In this document: piece by piece, positions 43,913-53,257 of the stretch | How positions within the stretch are numbered: position 1 is the stretch's first letter | Layout: every line of letters begins with the position of its first letter | Notes under the pieces: model-generated | Database searches by the model: none | What the model was told of the DNA's origin: nothing | The model's input: only the letters and a program-made list of their open reading frames with translations | DNA from: Pandoraea capi | GTDB lineage: Bacteria; Pseudomonadota; Gammaproteobacteria; Burkholderiales; Burkholderiaceae | Direction: 5' to 3' | Length of the DNA: 64,000 bases | NCBI RefSeq assembly: GCF_902459735.1 | Contig: NZ_CABPRV010000001.1 | Coordinates: 62,001 to 126,000, forward strand | Translations under genes and position numbers: made by a program

Positions 43913-45406
43913 TCAGAAGCGCGTCTCGCGCGCCGCGCGCAGGAAGTTATCCAGCACCGGCGTGCAGTCGAGAAACTCCGGGCCACCCGCGCGATGGAAT
44001 TCCGGGTGCCATTGCAGGCCCATCACGAACGGCGCCTTGCGGTAGCGAATCGCTTCGACCACACCGTCTTCCGCACACACCGCTTCCACGCTCAGATCGC
44101 GGCCCAGCGTCTTCACCGACTGATGGTGAATCGAGTTGACGATCGGCACGTCGACCGGCGCCAGCATCTGCGCGAGCGAAGAACCTTCAGGGAAGGTCAG
44201 CGTGTGACGGTTGTGTTCGTACGTTTCAGTCACGTGCGGGATCGCTTGCGGCAAGTCCGTCGCAATGTCCTGATGCAGCGTGCCGCCGAAGGCCACGTTG
44301 ATCAGTTGGCAACCACGACACACGCCGAGAATCGGCTTGCCCTGCTCCACGAACTCATGCAGCAGCTCAAGTTCGTACATGTCGCGCATGCGGTCGCCCT
44401 GCCATTCGTGACGCGTCGCCACTTCCGAATAGGTCAGCGGCGAAACGTCGGCGCCGCCCTGCAGGACCAGACCGTCCAGATGCTTCGCGTAATCGTGCAG
44501 ACGAATGTGGCTCGGGTGCAGCAACCCCTGCGTGTCGACCGTCGGAATCATGAAAACGAGCACGTCGCGGGACATCACCCAGTGGGCAATCGACTCTTCC
44601 AGGTATTGCAACGTTTTGCTGCGCAAACCTTTCGAGCCGGGTTCCGGATGGAAGATACGCGCCGAGATACCGATTTTCAGCGTGCGCTGGGTGATGCGTT
44701 GTCCCGCGCGGTCGTACCACGCACGAAAACGCGCCGACATGATGCGACGCAGTACCGACCACGGCGAATCGCCCGCCTGCAAATAGGACGGCTGACCGCC
44801 CATCGAGGCCGGGCTGCCCGGGCGCGGCGCACTCGAACCGAAGGCCGGTTGATGCGGCGGTTCACCACCACCATCGCCTCCACCACCGCCTCCCGCACCA
44901 CCACCGGCACCGGCGGTCGTACCCGCCTCACCGATGTTGCCGCCAGCGCTGCCCACACCAGCGGCCTTCACATCGTCACCCGATTTCGGCGCAGATGCGC
45001 CAATCGGGTTGCTGTCGGACGCCACGGCGGCGGCCGACGCGTGCGTTGTGGGCTTCGCAGCAGGCGTTTCCGCCTGCGCGTCCGCCGAAGCGGCGGCATC
45101 GGACGGCGGCGCGGGGCGCGTCAGCGTGTCGGGATTCGGCGGCATGCCCGAAGCCCCTTCAGCGGTCCCGGCAACGGGCTTAGCGGTCGGACGGGGAGTC
45201 GCTGGGGTGGCGGGTTCCACGTAGTCCGATGCGCGGGTCGCAGGCGAATCCGCGGGCGAGCCCGTAGAAGCCCCGGCAGCTTTCGTGGATTCAGGCGTAG
45301 AGGGCGTGGACGGCGTTGTCGCAGTCGACGGGGAAGTGGGCTTGCTCTTATCGGATTCGGGCTGGGACGGCGGCTGCGGCGATTTCGGATCTTGAGCGTC
45401 GGTCAT
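43913..45406 (-). CDS. PuuD-like class I glutamine amidotransferase (peptidase C26) with disordered N-terminus
   Basis: A 497-residue protein. The C-terminal ~260 residues are a gamma-glutamyl-GABA hydrolase-like domain: LKIGISARIF, DGLVLQGGADVSPLTY, nucleophile in ILGVCRGCQLINVAFGGTLHQD, and GLQWHPEFHR with the catalytic His and Glu. The first ~215 residues are Pro/Ser/Thr/Ala/Gly-rich and almost certainly disordered, which is unusual for PuuD (about 250 aa). ATG 45406 is the first start; a shorter protein from an internal start is possible but no strong ribosome site was seen. Confidence 0.88.
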   Translation of the reverse strand: MTDAQDPKSPQPPSQPESDKSKPTSPSTATTPSTPSTPESTKAAGASTGSPADSPATRASDYVEPATPATPRPTAKPVAGTAEGASGMPPNPDTLTRPAPPSDAAASADAQAETPAAKPTTHASAAAVASDSNPIGASAPKSGDDVKAAGVGSAGGNIGEAGTTAGAGGGAGGGGGGDGGGEPPHQPAFGSSAPRPGSPASMGGQPSYLQAGDSPWSVLRRIMSARFRAWYDRAGQRITQRTLKIGISARIFHPEPGSKGLRSKTLQYLEESIAHWVMSRDVLVFMIPTVDTQGLLHPSHIRLHDYAKHLDGLVLQGGADVSPLTYSEVATRHEWQGDRMRDMYELELLHEFVEQGKPILGVCRGCQLINVAFGGTLHQDIATDLPQAIPHVTETYEHNRHTLTFPEGSSLAQMLAPVDVPIVNSIHHQSVKTLGRDLSVEAVCAEDGVVEAIRYRKAPFVMGLQWHPEFHRAGGPEFLDCTPVLDNFLRAARETRF

Positions 45407-45813
45407 GATGGCTTTGAAATGCGTCCTAAAAAGAACGGGAGGACGAAGGGGGAAAGATGGATTGACCAGGTCGGCCCGGGAATTATCCCGCTGCCATTAT
45501 CCAACCGCAACCGGAGTGCCCGGAACGCCAGCACTCGACCGGACGTCATGACGAAGGCGTTCCCAACCTGCCAGATACGCATTCCGACCCGCCGATCGCG
45601 CGATGAAACCGTCTCGACCCCATGATGTCGAAGCTACTTGTTACGCATCGGGCGCCGGTTTCCGGCCGTGAATCACCTTCAGCGCCGCATGCAATCGTTG
45701 CGTACAATCGAAACAAGTTGCGCGATATTAAACCAATATTGAGCGATGTTATCCATGATTGCGAGAAATTGCTTGCCGCTCATGGCAAGCTCATTGGTAC
45801 CAGGAGTTTGCAA
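45407..45813. other. Intergenic region upstream of DUF1232 gene
   Basis: No independent gene; an open frame continues upstream of 45814 without a ribosome site. An AT-rich patch with ATATT-AAACC-AATAT (near 45727) and a TACAAT hexamer (near 45707) may include the promoter of the DUF1232 gene. Confidence 0.4.
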
Positions 45814-46095
45814 GTGAAGCGTTTTCTTCGTCTGTGGCAAATCGCCCGTCATGATTTCCGCGTGCTCTGGCATGCGGCCCGCGATCCGCGACGTCCGCGC
45901 TGGCTGCTGCCCGCCGTGGTACTCCTCGCGGTTTATCTGCTGAGTCCCATCGACCTGATCCCCGATTTCGTCCCGGTGTTCGGGCTGCTGGACGACGTGG
46001 TCGTCATCGGCATGGTCATCCACTGGCTCATCAAGCGTTTGCCGGTCGATGTGCGCGAAGACGCGCGCGCTCATGTCTTCACGCAGCGCGCCTGA
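45814..46095 (+). CDS. DUF1232 (YkvA-like) small membrane protein
   Basis: A 93-residue protein with one or two hydrophobic helices and the DUF1232 core PRWLLPAVVLLAVYLLSPIDLIPDFVPVFGLLDDVVVIG. I chose GTG 45814 because AGGAG lies seven bases upstream and the family begins near here; the open frame reaches 45622. Function is unknown in this family. Confidence 0.85.
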   Translation: MKRFLRLWQIARHDFRVLWHAARDPRRPRWLLPAVVLLAVYLLSPIDLIPDFVPVFGLLDDVVVIGMVIHWLIKRLPVDVREDARAHVFTQRA

Positions 46096-46147
46096 ACGCC
46101 TGACACGCACATCGCCAGCCGTAGACACAAACAAACGGGAACGAAAA

Positions 46148-46167
46148 AGGGACGCCTCGGCGTCCCT
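46148..46167. terminator. Hairpin between convergent genes
   Basis: AGGGACGCC-TC-GGCGTCCCT with A's before and a short T-tract after (CCTTTT); acts on both flanking genes. Confidence 0.7.
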
Positions 46168-46200
46168 GTCCTTTTCAGCCCGCGAAACGCTCGGGGCCGC

Positions 46201-47175
46201 TCAGGGCATGAGCAACGTCGACCCGGTGGTCTTGCGCGACTCCAGATCACGGTGCGCCTGCGCGACATCCGCCAGTGCGTAACGCTGGTTGACCTCGATC
46301 TTCACCGTGCCGTTACCGACGACATCGAACAACTCGTTCGCCGTGGCTTCGAGATCGGTGCGCTTGGCGGTGTAGTTGAAAAGCGTCGGACGCGTGAAGA
46401 ACAACGAGCCGCGCGACACGAGATCGGCGGTGTTGATCTGCGCGACGGGACCGGAAGCGCTGCCGAAATTCACCATCGTGCCCAGCGGACGCAGGCAGTC
46501 GAGCGAGCCGATAAACGTGTCCTTGCCGATGGAATCGTAGACCACGGGCACGCCCTCGCCACCGGTGATGTCCTTGACGCGCTCGACGAAGTTCTCGCGC
46601 GTGTAGACGATCGGATGATCGCAACCGTACTGACGCACGAGCGCCGCCTTCTCGTCCGAGCCGACCGTGCCGATCACCGTCGCGCCCAGCGCCTTGGCCC
46701 ACTGGCACACGATCAGCCCGACACCGCCGGCAGCCGCGTGAATCAGGATCGTGTCGCCCGCCTTGACCGAGTACGTGCGACGCAGCAGATACTGCGCCGT
46801 CATGCCTTGCAGCATCATGGCGGCGGCCTGATCGTCGCTGATGTTGTCGGGCACACGCACCAGCGGCGCGGCCGGCATCACACGCGCCTGCGAATACGCA
46901 CCGCACGGACGGCTCGCGTAGGCAACGCGGTCGCCCGGCTGCACATGCGTGACGCCCTCGCCCACGGCCTCGACCACGCCGGCGGCCTCCATGCCCAGAC
47001 CGGCAGGCAGCGGCTGCGGATACAGGCCCGTGCGGAAATACACGTCGATGTAGTTCAGGCCCACGGCGTTGTGACGCACGCGCGCCTCGCCCGGTCCCGG
47101 TTCGCCGACTTCGACGTCGACCCATTGCATCACTTCCGGGCCGCCGTTCTGTTCGATGCGGATTGCTTTTGTCAT
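46201..47175 (-). CDS. Zeta-crystallin-type NADPH:quinone oxidoreductase
   Basis: A 324-residue zinc-free medium-chain dehydrogenase/reductase. NYIDVYFRTGLYP, GMEAAGVVEAVGEGV and the nucleotide loop AAAGGVGLIVCQWAKALGA match the quinone reductase (Qor) group. ATG 47175 has AAGGAG eight bases before it; the open frame to 47340 has no other ribosome site. It lies just downstream of methylglyoxal synthase and an SDR on the same strand. Confidence 0.92.
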   Translation of the reverse strand: MTKAIRIEQNGGPEVMQWVDVEVGEPGPGEARVRHNAVGLNYIDVYFRTGLYPQPLPAGLGMEAAGVVEAVGEGVTHVQPGDRVAYASRPCGAYSQARVMPAAPLVRVPDNISDDQAAAMMLQGMTAQYLLRRTYSVKAGDTILIHAAAGGVGLIVCQWAKALGATVIGTVGSDEKAALVRQYGCDHPIVYTRENFVERVKDITGGEGVPVVYDSIGKDTFIGSLDCLRPLGTMVNFGSASGPVAQINTADLVSRGSLFFTRPTLFNYTAKRTDLEATANELFDVVGNGTVKIEVNQRYALADVAQAHRDLESRKTTGSTLLMP

Positions 47176-47240
47176 CCTCGCTCCTTCCCCTCGATGGGTA
47201 GTCGATCGGTCATGTTGATCGTGCGTGTTGGTCGTACTTG

Positions 47241-47654
47241 TCAGGCCGACGGCTGCGCCGCCAGCCTGACAATCAGTTGTTCCAGCAGCAAACGCGCCGT
47301 GGCGCTGTTGGTCGCGCACGGCACGTTGTGCACGTCGCACGCGCGCACCAGCGCGTTGATGTCGGGTTCATGCGGTTGCGGTGTCATCGGGTCGCGCAGG
47401 AACAGCACCATGTCGACGCGCCCCTCGGCCAGTTGCGCGCCGATCTGCAAATCGCCGCCGTGCGGCCCGGAGAGCATGCGCTCGACGTCGAGCCCCAGTT
47501 CGGTGGCGATGCGCCCGCCCGTCGTGCCCGTGGCCACGATCTGACATTGGCGCAGCACGTCGACGTAATCGCGCGCGACCGCCAGGATCTCGTCCTTCTT
47601 CTTGTCGTGTGCGATGAGTGCGATGCGGACCTTCGGTACTGTCGAAACCGTCAT
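47241..47654 (-). CDS. mgsA: Methylglyoxal synthase
   Basis: A 137-residue protein, close to the usual MgsA length. [22 protein letters not shown] (phosphate loop), [17 protein letters not shown], and [17 protein letters not shown] with the catalytic Asp are all intact. It converts dihydroxyacetone phosphate to methylglyoxal. ATG 47654 is preferred because AGGGA lies eight bases upstream. It precedes a quinone oxidoreductase on the same strand. Confidence 0.95.
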   Translation of the reverse strand: MTVSTVPKVRIALIAHDKKKDEILAVARDYVDVLRQCQIVATGTTGGRIATELGLDVERMLSGPHGGDLQIGAQLAEGRVDMVLFLRDPMTPQPHEPDINALVRACDVHNVPCATNSATARLLLEQLIVRLAAQPSA

Positions 47655-47744
47655 TGATGCGATCCCTGAACGTGAAATGGGTGATGGATGATGCACGAGA
47701 AACGACGCCCGAACGTCGCCCGCGCGACGTCGGAACGTGCTCGC

Positions 47745-48524
47745 TCAGAAAGTCCCGGGATAGGCGCCGCCATCGATCAACACGTTCTGCCCGGTGATGT
47801 AGCCCGCCTGTGCGCTGCACAGGAACGCGCACGTCGCGCCGAACTCATCCGGACGGCCGAAGCGACGGGCCGGGATGGCGGCTGCACGTTTGGCGCGCAT
47901 GTCGTCGACCGGCTGTCCGCTCTTCGCCGCAGACGCTTCCAGCGTTGCCGCCAGCCGGTCGGTGTCGAACGCCCCCGGCAGCAGGTTGTTGATGGTGACG
48001 TTGTGCGCCACGGTCGTGCGCGCAACGCCGGCCACGAATCCCGTCAGCCCCGAGCGGGCGCCGTTGGACAGCCCGAGGATGTCGATGGGGGCCTTCACGG
48101 CAGATGAGGTGATGTTGACGATACGCCCGAAGCCGCGGGCGATCATGCCGTCCACCGTCGCCTTGATCAGCTCGATCGGCGTGAGCATGTTGGCGTCGAT
48201 CGCGCGGATCCAGTCGTCGCGCTGCCAGTTGCGGAAGTCGCCCGGGGGCGGCCCGCCGGCATTCGTCACGAGAATGTCCGGTTGCGGACATGCCGCGAGC
48301 GCCTGCGCGCGGCCTTCCGGCGTGGTGATGTCGCAGGCCACGGCAGTCACCGTCACGCCTGTCGCGGCGCGAATCTCGCTGGCGGCGGCATTCAGGGCGT
48401 CGGCCGTGCGGGCCACGATCACCACGTTGACACCGGCGTCGGCCAGCGCCTGCGCACAGGCGCGCCCCAGCCCCTTGCTCGCGCCGCACACCAGCGCGGT
48501 GCGGCCCTTGATTCCCAGATCCAT
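47745..48524 (-). CDS. SDR-family oxidoreductase
   Basis: A 259-residue short-chain dehydrogenase. CGASKGLGRACA is the nucleotide loop and NAGGPPPGDF follows. The catalytic Ser lies in NITSSAVKAP, but the usual Tyr of the YxxxK is replaced in the aligned segment LSNGARSGLTGF (no Tyr or Lys), so catalysis of the classical type is doubtful. This atypical pattern occurs in a subfamily of SDRs annotated as 3-oxoacyl-ACP reductase-like. Substrate unknown. Confidence 0.88.
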   Translation of the reverse strand: MDLGIKGRTALVCGASKGLGRACAQALADAGVNVVIVARTADALNAAASEIRAATGVTVTAVACDITTPEGRAQALAACPQPDILVTNAGGPPPGDFRNWQRDDWIRAIDANMLTPIELIKATVDGMIARGFGRIVNITSSAVKAPIDILGLSNGARSGLTGFVAGVARTTVAHNVTINNLLPGAFDTDRLAATLEASAAKSGQPVDDMRAKRAAAIPARRFGRPDEFGATCAFLCSAQAGYITGQNVLIDGGAYPGTF

Positions 48525-48752
48525 GTTCAGCCTTCAAGAAGACAAGTGATGCATTGGCGGAGGCTGCGAGGAGACGCGAAAGTCAGCGCCCGGCAGCCGT
48601 CTTGCAGCGATTCTAAGGGAATCGACCGCGCGCCGCTGCGAGGGCGTGACGTCGAAACCCGGACCGGCCTCGTCCGCTTCGGCTAAAATCGCGGCCATGC
48701 GGGCTTTAATCGCGACATACCGGTCCGATAGCCCAGCCTCGAATTGCCTGCC

Positions 48753-49403
48753 ATGAAACAAGACTCCCGATTCCCGAACCTTTTCATCTGCGATCATCCG
48801 CTGATCCAGCACAAGCTCTCGCACATGCGCGACAAGGAAACGTCGACGCGCACGTTCCGCGGCCTGCTGCGTGAGATTACGCTGCTCATGGGTTACGAGA
48901 TCACCCGCGATCTGCCGCTCACGACCGAGCGCATCGACACGCCGATGGTCCCGATGGACGCTCCCGTCATCGCCGGCAAGAAGCTCGCCGTGGTGCCCGT
49001 GCTGCGTGCCGGTGTCGGCATGAGCGACGGCCTGCTCGATCTGGTGCCCTCTGCACGCGTCGGCCACATCGGGGTGTATCGCGACGATCAGCATCGCCCG
49101 GTCGAATACCTCGTGCGTCTGCCGGATGTGGCCGACCGCCGCTTCATTCTTTGCGACCCGATGGTCGCGACCGGCTACTCGGCCGTTCATGCCGTGGACG
49201 TGCTGATCAAGCGCGGCGTGGAACCGGAGAACATCGCGTTCCTCGCCCTCGTGGCGGCTCCGGAAGGCGTGAAGGTGCTGCACGACGCGCATCCGGGCGT
49301 GAAGCTGTATGTGGCATCGCTGGACGAGCGTCTGGACGATCACGCGTACATCATTCCAGGTCTCGGCGACGCGGGCGACCGCCTGTTCGGCACCAAGAAC
49401 TGA
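48753..49403 (+). CDS. upp: Uracil phosphoribosyltransferase
   Basis: A 216-residue enzyme, normal for Upp. [45 protein letters not shown] (PRPP loop) and [19 protein letters not shown] are characteristic. It makes UMP from uracil and PRPP. ATG 48753 ([10 protein letters not shown]) is the standard start. A TAAAAT -10-like hexamer lies at about 48684. A strong terminator follows. Confidence 0.96.
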   Translation: MKQDSRFPNLFICDHPLIQHKLSHMRDKETSTRTFRGLLREITLLMGYEITRDLPLTTERIDTPMVPMDAPVIAGKKLAVVPVLRAGVGMSDGLLDLVPSARVGHIGVYRDDQHRPVEYLVRLPDVADRRFILCDPMVATGYSAVHAVDVLIKRGVEPENIAFLALVAAPEGVKVLHDAHPGVKLYVASLDERLDDHAYIIPGLGDAGDRLFGTKN

Positions 49404-49437
49404 CGGATTGACGTCGTCACGCAAATTGCGCAAGACA

Positions 49438-49465
49438 AAAAGCCCCGGGAATTCCCGGGGCTTTT
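49438..49465. terminator. Intrinsic terminator after upp
   Basis: Perfect palindrome AAAAGCCCCGGGAA/TTCCCGGGGCTTTT, useful in both directions; it also serves the convergent exporter gene. Confidence 0.88.
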
Positions 49466-49483
49466 GCTTTGTACGGCCGCTTG

Positions 49484-49521
49484 GGTCACTTAGGTCACTT
49501 AGGTCATTTAGGTCGCTTACC
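49484..49521. repeat. Tandem 9-bp repeat GGTCACTTA
   Basis: Four tandem copies (two exact, two with one or two changes: GGTCATTTA, GGTCGCTTA) between the upp terminator and the DMT gene end at 49534. Confidence 0.8.
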
Positions 49522-49533
49522 GATGGCGTCGGC

Positions 49534-50451
49534 CTATGTCCCCTTGCGGCGCGTAGCCATGGCGACCCCGACGGCCGCTAGCACCATCCCGCCCCAGGCC
49601 AGCGACGGCATGTGCTCCCCGACCATCAACCACGCTGCGAGCGCTGCGGCCGGCGGCACGAGGAAGAACAGCGCCGACACGCGCGACGCCTCGCCGCGTC
49701 GGATCATCGCCAGCAGCAACGAGATCGCAACGATCGAATTACCGATCACCAGATAGACGAGCGTCAGTCCGAGTTGCCACGTCCAGTCGACACGCATCGG
49801 TTCGAGCCACCAGGCGAGCGGCAGCGTCGCGGCGAAGCCGACGGCGTACTGCACGAGATTCGACGTGACCGGATGCTGCCCCAGGCCAAAGCGTTTCTCG
49901 TAGAGCGTGCCGCAAGTGATCGCTCCGAGCGCCACGAACGTCAGCAACAGGCCGAGCGCCGAGGTCGCCTCCACCGCCGAGCGCGCCACGATGACGAGCG
50001 CCGCCCCCGCCAGCCCCAGACCGAGTCCGATCCAGTTCATGCCGCTCACGCGCTCGCCGACCAGGTGCGGCACGGCCAGCGCCACGAGAATCGGTTGCAG
50101 CGACGTGATCAGCGCCACGCTGCCCGCCGACACCCCGAGACGCAGCGCCAGATACGTCATGCTGAAGTACAGCGCCTGAATCAGCAGACCGATGACGACG
50201 AGATGCCCCCAGGCCGCTGCCGTCTTCGGCAATGGGGGGCGCATGACCAGCGCGAGCGGTGCGAGCAGCACGAGCACCAGACCGTAGCGCAATGCGAGGA
50301 AAGTCAGCGGATCGGCGTAGGCCAGACCGATCTTGGCGACGGTGAACCCGACCGACCACAGGAACAGAAAGATGAGCGGCGCGGCACGCAACCACAGCGG
50401 ATCGTGGGCCACACCGGTACGTACCGGATCCAGCGACGATTTCAGAGACAT
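49534..50451 (-). CDS. EamA/DMT-superfamily transporter
   Basis: A 305-residue protein with ten hydrophobic helices in two EamA repeats (FLFLWSVGFTVAKIGLAYADPLTFLALR; LGAITCGTLYEKRFG, VIGNSIVAISLLLAMIRRGEASRVSALFFLVPP). Members usually export amino acids or other metabolites. Start at ATG 50451; substrate unknown. It converges on upp. Confidence 0.92.
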   Translation of the reverse strand: MSLKSSLDPVRTGVAHDPLWLRAAPLIFLFLWSVGFTVAKIGLAYADPLTFLALRYGLVLVLLAPLALVMRPPLPKTAAAWGHLVVIGLLIQALYFSMTYLALRLGVSAGSVALITSLQPILVALAVPHLVGERVSGMNWIGLGLGLAGAALVIVARSAVEATSALGLLLTFVALGAITCGTLYEKRFGLGQHPVTSNLVQYAVGFAATLPLAWWLEPMRVDWTWQLGLTLVYLVIGNSIVAISLLLAMIRRGEASRVSALFFLVPPAAALAAWLMVGEHMPSLAWGGMVLAAVGVAMATRRKGT

Positions 50452-50603
50452 CGGTGAGTGGAAGGTCCTTTTCCCTTTTTATTATCTGGCGGGCATTGCC
50501 CGGCGATGCACCTGATCAGGACGGCGAGCGGGTCCGATGATCGATAGGCGGGGCGATTCGACAGGGGCGATTGGAGGTCGGCCCGCCCGACCGGACGGCG
50601 CGC

Positions 50604-52220
50604 TCAGCGGCGCTTGCTGCCCCCGAAAATGCTGCCCAGCACGCCGCGCACGATCTCGCGTCCCAACTGACTGCCGACGGTGCGCATCGTGCTCTTGACC
50701 ATCGCTTCGACCGGCGAATCCTTGCTGCGCGACCCGCCCGAGCCGCCCAACAGACCGCCCAGCGAATCGAGCAGACCGCCGCCACCGGCCGACGGTGCGC
50801 TGCCGCCATTGCCTGCGGGCACAGGCGTGCCGTCCGGCTGGCGTGCCTGCGTCCGGCCGACGAGCTTTTCATACGCCGACTCCCGATCCACGACCTTCTC
50901 GTACACGCCCGCGACGAGCGATGCTGCCATCAACGCGGTGCGCTCCTGCGGCGTGATCGACCCGATACGCGACGCCGGCGGTGCAATGTACGCGCGCTCG
51001 GTGATCTCGGGACGCCCCTTCTCGTCGAGCAGCGACACCAGCGCTTCGCCCACCCCCAACTCGCCGATCACCGTCTCGATGTCGAGCGATGGATTCGCCC
51101 GCATCGTCTGCGCGGCCACCTTCACCGCCTTCTGATCGCGCGGCGAATACGCCCGCAAGGCGTGCTGCACGCGGTTGCCCAACTGGCCGAGCACCGTGTC
51201 CGGGACGTCGACCGGGTTCTGCGTCACGAAGTACACGCCCACGCCCTTCGAGCGAATCAGGCGCACCATCTGCTCGATTCGTTCCAACAGCGGCTTGGGC
51301 GCTTCGTTGAACAACAGGTGCGCTTCGTCGAAGAAGAAGACGAGCTTGGGTTTATCGGGATCGCCGACTTCCGGCAGACGCTCGAACAACTCGGCGAGCA
51401 GCCACAGCAGGAAGGTGGCGTAGATACGGGGGGCCGCGAGCAGCTTGTCGGCCGCGAGGATGTTGACGACGCCGCGCCCTTGCGCGTCCGTCTGCATGAA
51501 GTCTTCGATATTGAGCATCGGCTCGCCGAAGAACTTGTCCGCGCCTTGCTGCTCCAGCGTGAGCAGCCCGCGCTGGATCGCGCCGACCGACGCCGCCGAA
51601 ATGTTGCCGTACTGCGTGGTGAAGTTCGACGCGTTGTCGCCCACATGCTGGAGCATGGCGCGCAGGTCCTTGCTGTCGAGCAGCAGCAGGCCGTTGTCGT
51701 CGGCGATCTTGAACACGAGGTTGAGCACGCCGGTCTGCGTCTCGTTGAGCCCCAGCAGGCGCGCGAGCAGCAGCGGGCCGAGATCGGAGATGGTGGCGCG
51801 CACCGGGTGGCCCTGCTCGCCGAAGACATCCCAAAGGGTGGCAGGGCTGCCGTGCCAGTCGGGGGTGTCGAATCCCAGATTGGCGATGCGCTCCTTGAGT
51901 TTGGGGGTCTCGACACCGGACTGCGTGATGCCGGTCAGATCGCCTTTGACGTCTGCCAGAAAAACCGGCACGCCAATATCTGAAAAGGCCTGGGCGATGA
52001 CTTGCAGGGTGACGGTCTTGCCGGTACCGGTCGCCCCGGTGATGAGGCCGTGGCGGTTGCCCATTGCCGGCAGCAGTCCGAGAACATGCTGGGCGTTGCG
52101 CGCGATCGTGAGCCGTTCACCGGCATCGTGAGCCGAACTTGCCGAGGCGGCGGCCGGCGAATCGACATCGGTGGCGGCGGGGGCGGAAGGCACTTGCGAC
52201 GGCACGGGCTTCTTGGGCAT
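50604..52220 (-). CDS. HerA-like (DUF853) ATPase
   Basis: A 538-residue HerA/FtsK-type ATPase. The P-loop is [16 protein letters not shown], Walker B is [12 protein letters not shown], and [12 protein letters not shown] and [15 protein letters not shown] are typical of DUF853. The C-terminus is Gly-rich with a short conserved tail ([24 protein letters not shown]). GAGG six bases before ATG 52220 sets the start. It may act on DNA; its role is not established. Confidence 0.92.
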   Translation of the reverse strand: MPKKPVPSQVPSAPAATDVDSPAAASASSAHDAGERLTIARNAQHVLGLLPAMGNRHGLITGATGTGKTVTLQVIAQAFSDIGVPVFLADVKGDLTGITQSGVETPKLKERIANLGFDTPDWHGSPATLWDVFGEQGHPVRATISDLGPLLLARLLGLNETQTGVLNLVFKIADDNGLLLLDSKDLRAMLQHVGDNASNFTTQYGNISAASVGAIQRGLLTLEQQGADKFFGEPMLNIEDFMQTDAQGRGVVNILAADKLLAAPRIYATFLLWLLAELFERLPEVGDPDKPKLVFFFDEAHLLFNEAPKPLLERIEQMVRLIRSKGVGVYFVTQNPVDVPDTVLGQLGNRVQHALRAYSPRDQKAVKVAAQTMRANPSLDIETVIGELGVGEALVSLLDEKGRPEITERAYIAPPASRIGSITPQERTALMAASLVAGVYEKVVDRESAYEKLVGRTQARQPDGTPVPAGNGGSAPSAGGGGLLDSLGGLLGGSGGSRSKDSPVEAMVKSTMRTVGSQLGREIVRGVLGSIFGGSKRR

Positions 52221-52530
52221 GAGAGACCTCGGCGGTGAACGCGGGGCGACTCGTGACACGGCGCTGCAAACACCCGTGGCACGGTGCGGCGGCATGATAA
52301 AATTGCTTCCGATTATAGCGGCACGCGTTGCCGCTCGGACTGCACCGCCCCGAAATACCCCACACGGACCCGTGATCGACCGGCCCCGTGTGACGCGACG
52401 GGGCGGCTGGACAATCGGCGCCCGCGACCCCGGTGGTGGCGGGCGCTCCCGTTTCAACGGTTGGCCGCGCCGCACTGCGCGGGCCGGCAGAGCATACTTC
52501 GCCGCACAGCGCGGCACGACGGAGAAATTC
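52221..52530. other. Divergent intergenic region, 310 bp
   Basis: Between the HerA-like gene and yebC. An AT-rich patch (GATAAAATTGCTTCCGATTA, near 52295) may hold promoters for both directions. No gene or strong hairpin seen. Confidence 0.4.
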
Positions 52531-53256
52531 ATGGCGGGTCATAGCAAATGGGCCAACATCAAGCACAAGAAGGCTGCGGCAGATGCCAAGCGCGGTAAAG
52601 TCTGGACACGTCTGATCAAGGAAATTACCGTGGCTGCCCGTCTGGGCGGCGGTGACGCCGACAGCAACCCGCGTCTGCGTCTGGCCGTGGAAAAGGCGGC
52701 AGACGCCAACATGCCCAAGGACAACGTCAAGCGCGCGATCGATCGCGGCGTGGGCGGTCTGGACGGCGCCAACTACGAAGAAATCCGCTACGAAGGCTAC
52801 GGCATCAACGGCGCGGCCGTGATCGTCGACACCATGACGGACAACCGTGTGCGCACGGTGGCCGAAGTGCGTCACGCCTTCTCCAAGTTCGGCGGCAACA
52901 TGGGTACCGACGGCTCGGTGTCGTTCCTCTTCACGCATTGCGGTCAGTTCCTGTTCTCGCCGGAAACCCCGGAAGACAAGCTGATGGAAGTGGCGCTCGA
53001 CGCCGGCGCCGACGACGTGATCACCAATGAAGACGGCAGCTTCGAAGTCGTTTGCCCGCCCAACGACTTCCAGGCCGTGAAGGACAAGCTCGAAGCGGCC
53101 GGCCTGAAGGCCGAAGTCGCGGAAGTCACGATGAAGCCGCAAACCGAAGTGGTCTTCACCGGCGATGACGCCGTGAAGATGCAAAAGCTGCTCGACGCGC
53201 TCGAAAACCTCGACGACGTGCAGGACGTATTCACCAACGCCGTCATCGAGGAATAA
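52531..53256 (+). CDS. yebC: YebC/PmpR-family regulatory protein
   Basis: A 241-residue protein of the TACO1/YebC family. [35 protein letters not shown] and [23 protein letters not shown] are the family signatures. Roles in transcription control and in helping ribosomes translate proline stretches have been described. CGGAG lies about nine bases before ATG 52531. purD begins one base after its stop, so they form an operon. Confidence 0.95.
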   Translation: MAGHSKWANIKHKKAAADAKRGKVWTRLIKEITVAARLGGGDADSNPRLRLAVEKAADANMPKDNVKRAIDRGVGGLDGANYEEIRYEGYGINGAAVIVDTMTDNRVRTVAEVRHAFSKFGGNMGTDGSVSFLFTHCGQFLFSPETPEDKLMEVALDAGADDVITNEDGSFEVVCPPNDFQAVKDKLEAAGLKAEVAEVTMKPQTEVVFTGDDAVKMQKLLDALENLDDVQDVFTNAVIEE

Positions 53257-53257
53257 G

